Shown here: piece after piece, positions 25,239 to 32,817 of the stretch
Layout: the number at the start of each line of letters is the position of its first letter
Position numbering within the stretch: the stretch's first letter is position 1
NCBI GenBank assembly: GCA_002412965.1
Contig: DHWB01000004.1
Span: 186,001 to 250,000 of the forward strand
Length of the DNA stretch: 64,000 nt
Direction: 5' to 3'
DNA from: Desulfomicrobium sp. UBA5193
GTDB taxonomy: Bacteria > Desulfobacterota > Desulfovibrionia > Desulfovibrionales > Desulfomicrobiaceae
Made by a program: the position numbers and the translations under genes
Notes under the pieces: generated by a model
Database searches by the model: none
Told to the model about the DNA's origin: nothing
Seen by the model: the letters and a program-made list of their open reading frames with translations, nothing else

Positions 25239-26632
25239 CAACCGCCGCCCTTTTTACCCTGCTCTTCCTCTTCATTGCCACGGGCATGCCCATCGCAATC
25301 GCCTTGGGGCTTTCGAGCATCACCACAATTCTGTTCTTTTCCAACGACTCCCTGGCGTCCATCGCCTTGAAGCTTTTCGAGTCGGTTTCCGAACACTATA
25401 CCCTGCTGGCCATCCCGTTCTTCATCCTCTCGTCCCAGTTTTTGTCCACGGGGGGAGTGGCCAAGCGGCTGATCAATTTCGCTCTGGATTGCATAGGGCA
25501 CGTCAAGGGCGGGCTGGCCATGGCCTCGGTCCTGGCCTGCATGCTCTTTGCCGCCGTGTCCGGGTCCTCGCCTGCCACGGTGGCGGCCATTGGCAGCATC
25601 GTCATCGGCGGCATGGTCCGCTCGGGTTACCCCGAGAGCTTCGCGGCCGGCGTCATCTGCAATGCCGGCACCCTGGGCATCCTCATCCCGCCCTCCATCG
25701 TCATGCTCGTCTATGCGGCAGCGACGCAGGAGTCGGCGGCCCGCCTGTTCATGGCCGGGTTCATTCCGGGGATAACGCTGGGACTTCTACTGATGCTCGC
25801 TATCTATATAGTGGCCCGCATCAAGAACTATCCGGCCCTGGCTTGGCCCGGATTCCGGCAGATTTTCAAGTCCGGGTTCACGGCCATGGGCGGACTGATG
25901 CTGGTCGTCATCGTGCTTGGTTCCATCTACGGAGGCATCTGCAGCCCCACGGAAGCGGCGGCGGTTTCGGCCGTTTACGCCTACTGGATAGCTGTATTCG
26001 TGTACCGTGACATGGGCCCCTTGAAAGAGGTGCCCCTGCGCAAAAAGGACGAGGATTTGAGCTCGGCCTTGGTGCGCGGCTTGTGGCAAACCCTGGTGGC
26101 CATACCCAAGTCCTGGGTGCATCCGGAGGTGCGCCATGTGGTTCTGGATGCGGCCAAGGTCAGCATCATGCTGCTCTTCATCATCGGCAACGCCATGCTC
26201 TTCGCCCATGTGCTGACTACGGAACGCATCCCGCACATGATCGCCGAGACCATCGTCGGCTGGGGGCTCCCGGCCTGGGGATTCCTCATTGTCGTCAACA
26301 TCCTGCTGCTCATCGCCGGCAACTTCATGGAGCCCTCGGCCATCACCATGATCATGATCCCGATCCTCTTTCCCATCGCGGTCAAGCTCGGGATCGACCC
26401 CATTCATCTGGGCATCATCGTCGTGGTCAACATGGAGATCGGCATGATCACCCCGCCTGTGGGGCTCAACCTCTTTGTCACCGCGGGCATCACAAAACGC
26501 GACCTGACCTGGGTCGTGCGCGCGGCCTTTCCGTGGCTGACGATTCTGCTCGGGTTTCTGGTGCTCATCACATACATTCCGGAAATCTCCTTGTGGCTGC
26601 CGAATTTCATCGACAAACTCAAAGGATACTGA
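25235..26632 (+). CDS. dctM: TRAP transporter large permease (DctM type)
   Basis: The 465-aa protein is a 12-helix DctM permease. Family motifs include SGSSPATVAAIGSIVIGGM, GILIPPSIVMLVYA and the C-terminal GMITPPVGLNLFV. It forms the transport path together with DctQ. It is about 40 residues longer than typical DctM because of a hydrophilic insert around residues 255-305 (YRDMGPLKEVPLRKKDED and following), between two membrane segments. A strong terminator follows 25 bp downstream and ends the operon. Confidence 0.92.
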   Translation: MTTAALFTLLFLFIATGMPIAIALGLSSITTILFFSNDSLASIALKLFESVSEHYTLLAIPFFILSSQFLSTGGVAKRLINFALDCIGHVKGGLAMASVLACMLFAAVSGSSPATVAAIGSIVIGGMVRSGYPESFAAGVICNAGTLGILIPPSIVMLVYAAATQESAARLFMAGFIPGITLGLLLMLAIYIVARIKNYPALAWPGFRQIFKSGFTAMGGLMLVVIVLGSIYGGICSPTEAAAVSAVYAYWIAVFVYRDMGPLKEVPLRKKDEDLSSALVRGLWQTLVAIPKSWVHPEVRHVVLDAAKVSIMLLFIIGNAMLFAHVLTTERIPHMIAETIVGWGLPAWGFLIVVNILLLIAGNFMEPSAITMIMIPILFPIAVKLGIDPIHLGIIVVVNMEIGMITPPVGLNLFVTAGITKRDLTWVVRAAFPWLTILLGFLVLITYIPEISLWLPNFIDKLKGY

Positions 26633-26657
26633 CGGGTTGTATGCAATCGGATTGTGG

Positions 26658-26686
26658 CCGGGCTTCGAAAGGAGCCCGGTTTTTTT
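26658..26686 (+). terminator. Terminator of the dctPQM operon
   Basis: CCGGGCT and AGCCCGG form a perfect 7-bp stem with an 8-nt loop, followed by seven T, 25 bp after the dctM stop. Confidence 0.9.
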
Positions 26687-26785
26687 ATGCCCGCGTGAGG
26701 CAATGAGCGGGGCGAGGGCAGTGGGTAAATGCGGTGCGTTGCCGGAGCATGCGCCACGATGATGCGGATGCGAAGGAGCGGGCGG

Positions 26786-27226
26786 CTATTTCTTGATTTT
26801 TTGGCAGGCGGGGCAGAGCCCCTCCAGGCGGATGTCCACATGCCGGATGTCCAGGGACAAATCGGCCAGGGCCTTGTGGTCAAAGGGCAGAGCGGGAACA
26901 TTCAGGCACAGATAGCGGTCGCAGCAGGTGCAGTGGAAGTGTGGGTGCTCGTCCTCGCGCGCGCCGCGCAGGCAGAAGCGCTGGGATTTCTCCCCGAGGC
27001 CGAGACGATTCAAGACCTCGTGTTCCACCAGGAGGTCCAGGATGCGGTACACGGTGACGCGGTTGATGTCCTTTTTAGCGCGGATCAGGCCCAGCACTTC
27101 CGGAGCGCTGGACGGGTGCGGCGTGTTGCCCACGGCCATGAGCACCTGCAGGCGATGCTCGGTGACCTCCAGACCGACTTTTTGCAGTCGGTCCGTGGCC
27201 GATTTTTCGGTCATGCGCGCCTTCAT
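26786..27226 (-). CDS. zur: Fur-family zinc-responsive repressor (Zur)
   Basis: The 146-aa Fur-family protein has an N-terminal winged helix (INRVTVYRILDLLVEHEVLN). The dimerisation domain carries HPHFHC (His94, His96, His98), a CTCC pair (Cys99, Cys102) and a second CPAC pair (Cys138, Cys141) for structural zinc. It overlaps znuB by 4 bp (ATGA) and is the last gene of a znuC-znuB-zur run, which makes zinc sensing (Zur) far likelier than iron. It should repress the znu genes when zinc is sufficient. Candidate operators lie at 29987 and 30017. Confidence 0.88.
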   Translation of the reverse strand: MKARMTEKSATDRLQKVGLEVTEHRLQVLMAVGNTPHPSSAPEVLGLIRAKKDINRVTVYRILDLLVEHEVLNRLGLGEKSQRFCLRGAREDEHPHFHCTCCDRYLCLNVPALPFDHKALADLSLDIRHVDIRLEGLCPACQKIKK

Positions 27227-28032
27227 CTTCGCCCTCGCAGCGATTGCAGGCCCCAAGCCAGGGCATAGCCGCTGGTGGCCACGGCGATGATGGACGCCCC
27301 GGACGTGATGTCGAAGTGATAGGACAGGGCCAGACCCGCCAGGCAAAAGGCGAGGCTTGCAAGTGTCGCCAGGGCCATCATCTTCCACAGGGAGTTCGTA
27401 AACAGTTCCGAGAGCATGGGCGGAATGGTCAGCAGGGCGATGACCAGAATCAGCCCCGCCACCTGGATGACCATGACCACGGTCACGGCCGTCAGCACCT
27501 GCATCAGTGCGTAGAGCAGCCGCACGGGGACTCCCGTTGAGCGGGCGAACTCCGCGTCGAAGGACAGGGACAGAAAGTCCTTGTACCAGAACAGGACTAC
27601 GCCCAGGATGATCAGGTCCAGCAGGAGCATGAACCAGATGTCGCTTGCGGGCACGGCCAGGAGGCTGCCGAACAGGTAGCTCATGAGGTCCACGTTGTAG
27701 CCGGGGGTCAGGTCCATGAGGATGATGCCAAAAGCCATGCCTGCGGCCCACATGATGCCGATGATGCCGTCCGCGCGCTCGGTCCGTCCGAAGGAGGCCA
27801 GGGCCATGATCAGCGCCGCCAGGACCGTGAAGCCCAGGGCGCAGGGCAGGACCGGCAGACCGAGATAGAAGGCCAGCCCCACTCCGCCGTATGCCGTGTG
27901 CGCTACTCCGCCGGCCATGAAGACCTGTCGGTTGACCACCACCAGAGAGCCGATGACGCCGCAGGCCAAGCTGGCCAGGAGGCCTGCCAGCAGGGCGTTG
28001 CGCATGAATTCCATGGTCAGGATGTCGATCAT
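27223..28032 (-). CDS. znuB: Zinc ABC transporter permease ZnuB
   Basis: The 269-aa polytopic membrane protein (about eight helices) is of the ABC-3 metal-permease family. It has AGLLASLACGVIGSLVVVNR at the N-terminus, the GGVAHTAYGGVGLAF segment and a VMVIQVAGLILVIALL core helix. It forms the inner-membrane channel for zinc delivered by ZnuA and is energised by ZnuC. It overlaps znuC upstream and zur downstream by 4 bp each, so the three are translationally coupled. Confidence 0.92.
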   Translation of the reverse strand: MIDILTMEFMRNALLAGLLASLACGVIGSLVVVNRQVFMAGGVAHTAYGGVGLAFYLGLPVLPCALGFTVLAALIMALASFGRTERADGIIGIMWAAGMAFGIILMDLTPGYNVDLMSYLFGSLLAVPASDIWFMLLLDLIILGVVLFWYKDFLSLSFDAEFARSTGVPVRLLYALMQVLTAVTVVMVIQVAGLILVIALLTIPPMLSELFTNSLWKMMALATLASLAFCLAGLALSYHFDITSGASIIAVATSGYALAWGLQSLRGRR

Positions 28033-28928
28033 GCCTTGCTCCGTGGGCCATGCGCACCGAATATGGAGGACATGCCCTTGATGTAGTCGTCAAGGGGGCA
28101 GGAGGCGTCGTGGGTGCCGTAGATGAGTTCGAGCATTGTCGGGGTCAGCTCCCGGCTTCCGCTCTGGATGAGTTTGCGGTTGACCGCGGCCACGCTCGAG
28201 ATGCGCGTGGAGGCGGAGATGAGGTCGTGGCTGACCATGACGATGGTGATGGCCGAGCTCAAGGACGAGAGCAGGTCGAAGAGGCAGACCTTGCCCTGGG
28301 GGTCGATGTTGGAGGTCGGTTCGTCGAAAAGCAGCAGCGCCGGGTCCGAGACCAGGGCGCGGGCCACCAGGACGCGCTGCTTCTGGCCGCCGGACAGGGC
28401 GTCGAAGCGGCGCTCGGCCAGGTCTGCCATGTCGACCATGTGCAGGGTCTCCAGCGCCTTTTGCTTTTCCGAGGCCACATAGCCGGGCCAGCGCCTGGCG
28501 GACAGGAGGCCTCCGCCGCGGCGAACCCCCAGCAGCACCACGTCGCGGACCGTGACGGGAAAGCTCGGCTGGATCAGCGCGTGTTGCGGAACGTAGCCCA
28601 CGGCCGGCTGGGTCGACAGAGGATCGGCCCCGAGCACGCGGACCGTGCCGGCCTTGGGAGAGAGCAGGCCCAGGATCAGTTTGACGAGGGTGGTCTTGCC
28701 GCCTCCGTTGGGGCCGATGATGGCCAGAAAGTCTCCGGTCCTGACGGTCAGGTCCACGTCCGAGAGCACCTCCCGGTCGTCATAGTCGAAGCTGACGCCG
28801 CTCAGTTCGATGACCGGCGTGCCGGTACCCGGCGCGCCGGTGCCTGGCATCGGCCTGAAACGGGGCTCCGGTATGAGCAGCGGGCCATGACCGGAACACG
28901 TGGGACAGGAATGGTCGGGTGAATGCAT
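28029..28928 (-). CDS. znuC: Zinc ABC transporter ATPase ZnuC with Cys/His N-terminal tail
   Basis: The 299-aa ABC ATPase has Walker A GPNGGGKTT (72-80), the signature ALSGGQKQR, Walker B LLLFDEP and the switch His in VMVSHD. It powers ZnuB. It carries about 38 extra N-terminal residues ahead of the ATPase domain, beginning with a Cys/His motif (HSPDHSCPTCSGHG) that could bind zinc, followed by a Pro/Gly linker. A C-terminal stretch after the ATPase (YGTHDASCPLDDYIKG) also holds Cys and His. The ribosome site is weak. Confidence 0.9.
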   Translation of the reverse strand: MHSPDHSCPTCSGHGPLLIPEPRFRPMPGTGAPGTGTPVIELSGVSFDYDDREVLSDVDLTVRTGDFLAIIGPNGGGKTTLVKLILGLLSPKAGTVRVLGADPLSTQPAVGYVPQHALIQPSFPVTVRDVVLLGVRRGGGLLSARRWPGYVASEKQKALETLHMVDMADLAERRFDALSGGQKQRVLVARALVSDPALLLFDEPTSNIDPQGKVCLFDLLSSLSSAITIVMVSHDLISASTRISSVAAVNRKLIQSGSRELTPTMLELIYGTHDASCPLDDYIKGMSSIFGAHGPRSKA

Positions 28929-28983
28929 GAGGTGCCTGTGGAGTAGGATATATATAAGGTCAGGCGTTGAGCCTGGACCGAGC

Positions 28984-29955
28984 CTATTTCAATGCGTCCG
29001 CAAAGGCCTGGGCGGCACGGCGCATGTTGCCGTCCCAGTCTTCGGCCAGGGGGTCGAGCCGGACCACCTCGGCCCCGATCTGCCTGGCAATGACGGCCGC
29101 GCTCTTTTCCGAGAACTGCGGCTGAACAAAAACAACCTTGGCGCCCGATTCCTTGCCCATGGCGATGATCCGGGCCATGTCCCGGGGGCTCGGCTCCTTG
29201 CCTTCGACCTCGATGGAGGCCTGGGTCAGCCCGTAGGCCTTGGCAAAATAGCCCCAGGACGGGTGAAAGACGAGAAAGGTGCGCCGCTCTTTGGGGATGA
29301 ACGCCAGCATGGCTCGGATCTCGCGGTCCAGCGCGTCCAGCTCCCTTTCAAACGAGGCCGCATTTTCGGCGTATGCAGCCGCGTGCTCGGGGTCAATCCC
29401 GGACAGTCCGTCACGGATGTGACTGACCTGGATCTTCACTAGGGCCGGGTCCAGCCAGATGTGCGGATCCAGGGTGCCCTGTCCGTCCTCGGCGTGATGT
29501 TCTTCCTGATGCTTGCCGTCATGCGCATGTTTTTCCTGCGCGTCGTGGGAGGATTCTTCGCCATGAGGATCTTCCGCGCCAGGTGCGGCTGTCGGACCGG
29601 TTTCGTCGTGATGATGCTCCTCCATTGGAATCTTGGCTATGCCCTCGGCCGTGTGCACCACGGTCATGTCGGGGCTTGCGCCCATGATCCTCGGGAGCCA
29701 AGTCTGGTCGAAGCTGTCGCCGATGGCAAAATAGATTTTGGCCTTGGCCAGCTCGGCCATCTGCCTGGGTTTGGGTTCATAGGCATGGGGATTGGCGCCG
29801 GGCGCGACCATGATCGAGACGGGCACCTGCCCGCCGCTGACCTTGTCCACGAAGTATTTCTGGGGGCTGACGGTCACGAAGGCCGAGGGCGCGGCCCAGG
29901 CCGAAGTCGCCACCAGGAGCAGCAGAAGAGTGGTTGTCGCGATGTGGTTTCTCAT
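28984..29955 (-). CDS. znuA: Zinc-binding periplasmic protein ZnuA
   Basis: The 323-aa cluster A-I metal-binding protein has a signal peptide (MRNHIATTTLLLLLVATSAWA). A His/Asp/Glu-rich loop (EEHHHDETG through HAHDGKHQEEHHAEDG, about residues 125-180) is diagnostic of zinc carriers. The ligand His residues appear in ANPHAYEP, DPHIWLDP and FHPSWGYF. ATG 29955 is used because GGAGG precedes it and the signal peptide follows; an upstream in-frame extension reads poorly. Its promoter at 29983-30011 holds a palindrome in the spacer, a likely Zur operator. Confidence 0.93.
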   Translation of the reverse strand: MRNHIATTTLLLLLVATSAWAAPSAFVTVSPQKYFVDKVSGGQVPVSIMVAPGANPHAYEPKPRQMAELAKAKIYFAIGDSFDQTWLPRIMGASPDMTVVHTAEGIAKIPMEEHHHDETGPTAAPGAEDPHGEESSHDAQEKHAHDGKHQEEHHAEDGQGTLDPHIWLDPALVKIQVSHIRDGLSGIDPEHAAAYAENAASFERELDALDREIRAMLAFIPKERRTFLVFHPSWGYFAKAYGLTQASIEVEGKEPSPRDMARIIAMGKESGAKVVFVQPQFSEKSAAVIARQIGAEVVRLDPLAEDWDGNMRRAAQAFADALK

Positions 29956-29982
29956 GATTTCCTCCATGATTTCGGGAACCAT

Positions 29983-30011
29983 GTTTATGCAACACAATTG
30001 CATGAAGTCAA
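29983..30011 (-). promoter_or_regulatory. znuA promoter with Zur-like operator in the spacer
   Basis: On the minus strand a -35 TTGACT is followed after exactly 17 nt by ATAAAC as -10. The 17-bp palindrome ATGCAACACAATTGCAT (29987-30003) fills the spacer, a classic repressor position. Transcription would begin near 29976, about 20 nt before the znuA ATG. Confidence 0.7.
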
Positions 30012-30016
30012 GGTCC

Positions 30017-30033
30017 GTGCAACCGGGTTGCGC
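30017..30033. promoter_or_regulatory. Second Zur-like palindrome
   Basis: GTGCAACCGGGTTGCGC has the same half-sites (TGCAAC / GTTGC) as the palindrome in the znuA promoter. It lies 30 bp from it centre to centre, three helical turns, so two repressor dimers could bind on one face. It sits between divergent znuA and the nitroreductase gene. Confidence 0.6.
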
Positions 30034-30122
30034 GTATTCGACCCGCTTGTGCATCGATCTCTCCCGCCGTAGGAGAAGGGATGGTCCGTGACGGTGCGGG
30101 CCACAGCCCCCTGGAGGAAAAG

Positions 30123-30962
30123 ATGCTTGATTTTGTCATTGATGAGACCCGCTGCATCCAGTGCGGAGAGTGCGCGGCCGATTGCCCCGTGAATGTCATC
30201 GACGCAAGCGGCGGCATTCCGCGCATTCCCGAGTCCCGGCAGTCCTATTGCATCCGCTGCCAGCATTGTCTGGCCGTCTGCCCCACCGCGGCCCTGTCCA
30301 TTCTGGGAAAGAACCCGGATCAGAGCGCCGCGATTTCACCCCTGCCTGCGGAAGGGATCGAGAACCTGATCAAGAGCCGCCGGTCCGTGCGCCGCTATCT
30401 GCCGGACGCCGTGGATCAGGCCGTCCTGAACCGACTCATGGATGTGGTCGCGCATGCGCCCACGGGCAAGAACCAGCGCCAGGTCCGCTTCACCCTGGTC
30501 GATGACCCGCGCGTCATGGAGGCCATCCGCGTCCAGACCATGGACGGGATCCGCAAGGCCGCGGTCGAGGACAGCCTGCCCGACGGCCTGGAATACTTCG
30601 CCAAATTCAACGCCCCTTTTGATCAGGGCCGCGACATAATCTTTCGCCACGCACCGCACATGATCATCGCCTCCTCCCCCAGAGATGCGGTCACGCCCGA
30701 GGCGGACCCGTTCATCGCGCTGTCCTATTTCGAGTTCATGGCCCAGAGCCTGGGAATCGGCACGGTCTGGTGCGGCTATGCGCGTTGGGCCCTGCAGAGC
30801 GTTGTCCCGGAAATTGGGCGCAAGCTTGGCATTCCGGCGGATCACCGCTCCATGTACGTCATGATGTTCGGGTACCCGGCGGTCCGCTACGCCCGCACCG
30901 TGCAGCGCGATGTGCAGGACGTGCATCTGGTGAGTCTGGCCGATCTGGAGGCAGGACAGTGA
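30123..30962 (+). CDS. Ferredoxin-nitroreductase fusion protein
   Basis: The 279-aa protein has an N-terminal two-cluster ferredoxin domain, CIQCGECAADC at about 11-21 and CIRCQHCLAVC at about 43-53, each ready for a 4Fe-4S cluster. A nitroreductase-fold FMN domain follows, beginning SRRSVRRYLPD with APTGKNQRQ. Such fusions occur in anaerobes, where the ferredoxin part feeds electrons to the flavin; the substrate is unknown. The ATG at 30123 has a GGAGG site 5 nt away; an upstream ATG at 30081 is less likely. Its stop overlaps the next gene's GTG (GTGA), so it is translated together with the methionine/folate fusion enzyme. Confidence 0.88.
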   Translation: MLDFVIDETRCIQCGECAADCPVNVIDASGGIPRIPESRQSYCIRCQHCLAVCPTAALSILGKNPDQSAAISPLPAEGIENLIKSRRSVRRYLPDAVDQAVLNRLMDVVAHAPTGKNQRQVRFTLVDDPRVMEAIRVQTMDGIRKAAVEDSLPDGLEYFAKFNAPFDQGRDIIFRHAPHMIIASSPRDAVTPEADPFIALSYFEFMAQSLGIGTVWCGYARWALQSVVPEIGRKLGIPADHRSMYVMMFGYPAVRYARTVQRDVQDVHLVSLADLEAGQ

Positions 30963-32758
30963 GAGAAGACATCCTGAAGGTTCTGGGCGAGCGCGTGGTG
31001 GTCGCCGACGGGGCCATGGGCTCGCTCCTGTTCGAGCGCGGGGTGGACAGCGCGTCCTGTTACGACGCCCTGAACCTGAGCGACCCCGCCCTGGTGCGCG
31101 CCATTCACGAGGCGTATGTGGGGGCCGGGGCCGAGGTCATCGAGACCAACACCTTCGGCGCCAACCGGATCAAGCTCGGCCGTTTCGATCTGGCGCACAA
31201 GATGCGCGAGATCAACCTGCGCGGGGCCGAGCTGGCCCGCAGCCAGGCCGGGGCCGGACGATGGGTGGCCGGGGCCATGGGGCCGTTGGGCCGCATGGGT
31301 GAAGAGGCGACCGATCCGGCCGAGGTGGAGGAGATTTTTGCCCGGCAGGCCGAGGCGCTGGTGGAAGGGGGCGTGGATTTCATCATGCTCGAGACCTTCG
31401 CCAGCCTGACGCTCCTGCTCACGGCCCTGCGCGGAGTGAAAGGGCGTGTTTCAGTGCCCGTGGCCGCGCAGATGGTCTTTACCCAGCGCGGGCGGACCCA
31501 TTCCGGCCGCACGGCGCGCGCATGCTTCGAGGCCCTGATCCTGGCCGGGGCCGACGTGGTCGGACTGAACTGCGGGATCGGCCCCAAGAACTCCCTCGAA
31601 GTGGTCCAGGAGCTCGGGCCCGTGGCCGTGCCCCTCTCGGTGCTGCCCAACGCCGGTTTCCCCGAGGCCGCCGGCGACCGGCTCATGTATGCCTCCTCGC
31701 CGGAATATTTCGCCCGCCAGACTGCGGCCTGCGCGGCCCATGGCGCACGGCTCCTGGGCGGGTGCTGCGGGACCGCGCCGGAACACATCGCGGCCCTGGT
31801 GCGGGTTCTGCGTGCGGGTTCGCCCGTGGCGCTAGGCACTGCCAAAGTCATGGAACAGGTCAACTCGCAGTCCGCCGCCCCGACGCGTCTGGCTCGCCGC
31901 CTGGCCGAGGGCAAGGTCATTCTGGTCGAACTGGACCCGCCCAAGCACCTCGATGTGGAGCCGGTCCTGGCGGCGGCCGAGGCCCTGACGGCGGCGGGCG
32001 TGGACGGGATCACCATCGCCGAAAACCCCCTGGCCGTGCCTCGGCTGTCGAACATCGTACTTGCGGGCATGATCCGGGCCAGGACGGGAGTCGATGTCGT
32101 GGTCCATCTGACCGGCCGCGACCGCAACCTGGTCGGCATGCAGTCGACGATCATGGGGCTGGCCGCATCCGGTCTGCATAACGTGCTGGCCGTGACCGGG
32201 GACCCGCCCTCGGCCGGTAGCGCGGAGCGGGTCTCGGGCGTGTACGATCTGCGCTCCCTGGAGCTCATGGCGCTCCTGGCCGGGTTCAACCAGGGCCGCA
32301 ACCATTACGGCGATCCCATGCGCCTGCCCGTCAATTTCTGCATCGGCGGAGCCTTCAATCCCAACACGCGCAATATGGCCCTGCAGGTCGGGCGCATGGA
32401 AAAGAAAATCGCGGCCGGGGCCGGCTATTTTCTGACCCAGCCTGTGTACTCGCGGCAACGCGTGGACGAGATCCTGGCCGCGACGGCCCACGTGAGGGCG
32501 CCCATTGTGCTCGGCATCATGCCGCTCGCTAGCAGCCGCAACGCCGAATTCCTGCACAACGAATTCCCCGGCATCGAGATCCCGCCCGAGACCCGTGAGC
32601 GCATGGCCCAGGCCGGGGAGCACGGCCAGCGCGAGGGCGTGGACATCGCCTGGGAGCTTCTGGAATACGCCTGGCCCCATTTTTCCGGGGTGTACATCAT
32701 CCCGCCCTTCAACCGGCACGCCATGGCCCTGGAGCTGATGCGCCGCCTTGGGCGGTAG
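30959..32758 (+). CDS. Bifunctional homocysteine S-methyltransferase / methylene-THF reductase
   Basis: The 599-aa fusion has an N-terminal homocysteine S-methyltransferase barrel: DGAMGSLLF, ETNTFGAN, GLNCGIGP and GGCCGT, the last two giving the zinc-binding Cys residues. The C-terminal part is a MetF-type 5,10-methylenetetrahydrofolate reductase (VTGDPP, CIGGAFNPNT, FLTQPVY). It should produce methyl-THF and methionine and resembles the YitJ-type fusions. GTG at 30959 is the start because GGAGG precedes it and the longer frame is shadow sequence. Coupling to the ferredoxin-nitroreductase suggests that protein could supply electrons to the reductase, an inference. Confidence 0.9.
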   Translation: MREDILKVLGERVVVADGAMGSLLFERGVDSASCYDALNLSDPALVRAIHEAYVGAGAEVIETNTFGANRIKLGRFDLAHKMREINLRGAELARSQAGAGRWVAGAMGPLGRMGEEATDPAEVEEIFARQAEALVEGGVDFIMLETFASLTLLLTALRGVKGRVSVPVAAQMVFTQRGRTHSGRTARACFEALILAGADVVGLNCGIGPKNSLEVVQELGPVAVPLSVLPNAGFPEAAGDRLMYASSPEYFARQTAACAAHGARLLGGCCGTAPEHIAALVRVLRAGSPVALGTAKVMEQVNSQSAAPTRLARRLAEGKVILVELDPPKHLDVEPVLAAAEALTAAGVDGITIAENPLAVPRLSNIVLAGMIRARTGVDVVVHLTGRDRNLVGMQSTIMGLAASGLHNVLAVTGDPPSAGSAERVSGVYDLRSLELMALLAGFNQGRNHYGDPMRLPVNFCIGGAFNPNTRNMALQVGRMEKKIAAGAGYFLTQPVYSRQRVDEILAATAHVRAPIVLGIMPLASSRNAEFLHNEFPGIEIPPETRERMAQAGEHGQREGVDIAWELLEYAWPHFSGVYIIPPFNRHAMALELMRRLGR

Positions 32759-32761
32759 AAC

Positions 32762-32791
32762 AAAAAACGGCCAGGATTTCGGTCCTGGCCG
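32762..32791 (-). terminator. Terminator shared by convergent genes, best oriented for the minus strand
   Basis: CGGCCAGGA and TCCTGGCCG form a perfect 9-bp stem. On the minus strand it runs into TTTTTT, ending the 32818-34200 gene. It lies only a few bases after the methyltransferase stop and may act on both strands. Confidence 0.8.
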
Positions 32792-32817
32792 CACGAGAGC
32801 TCTCCTCGAAACGCCTT

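Noticed and set aside
28944..28975. Hairpin (GGTCAGGC/GCCTGGACC) between znuC and znuA as a terminator
   Set aside because: The stem has a bulge and no T tract follows on the minus strand; it may only attenuate weakly.
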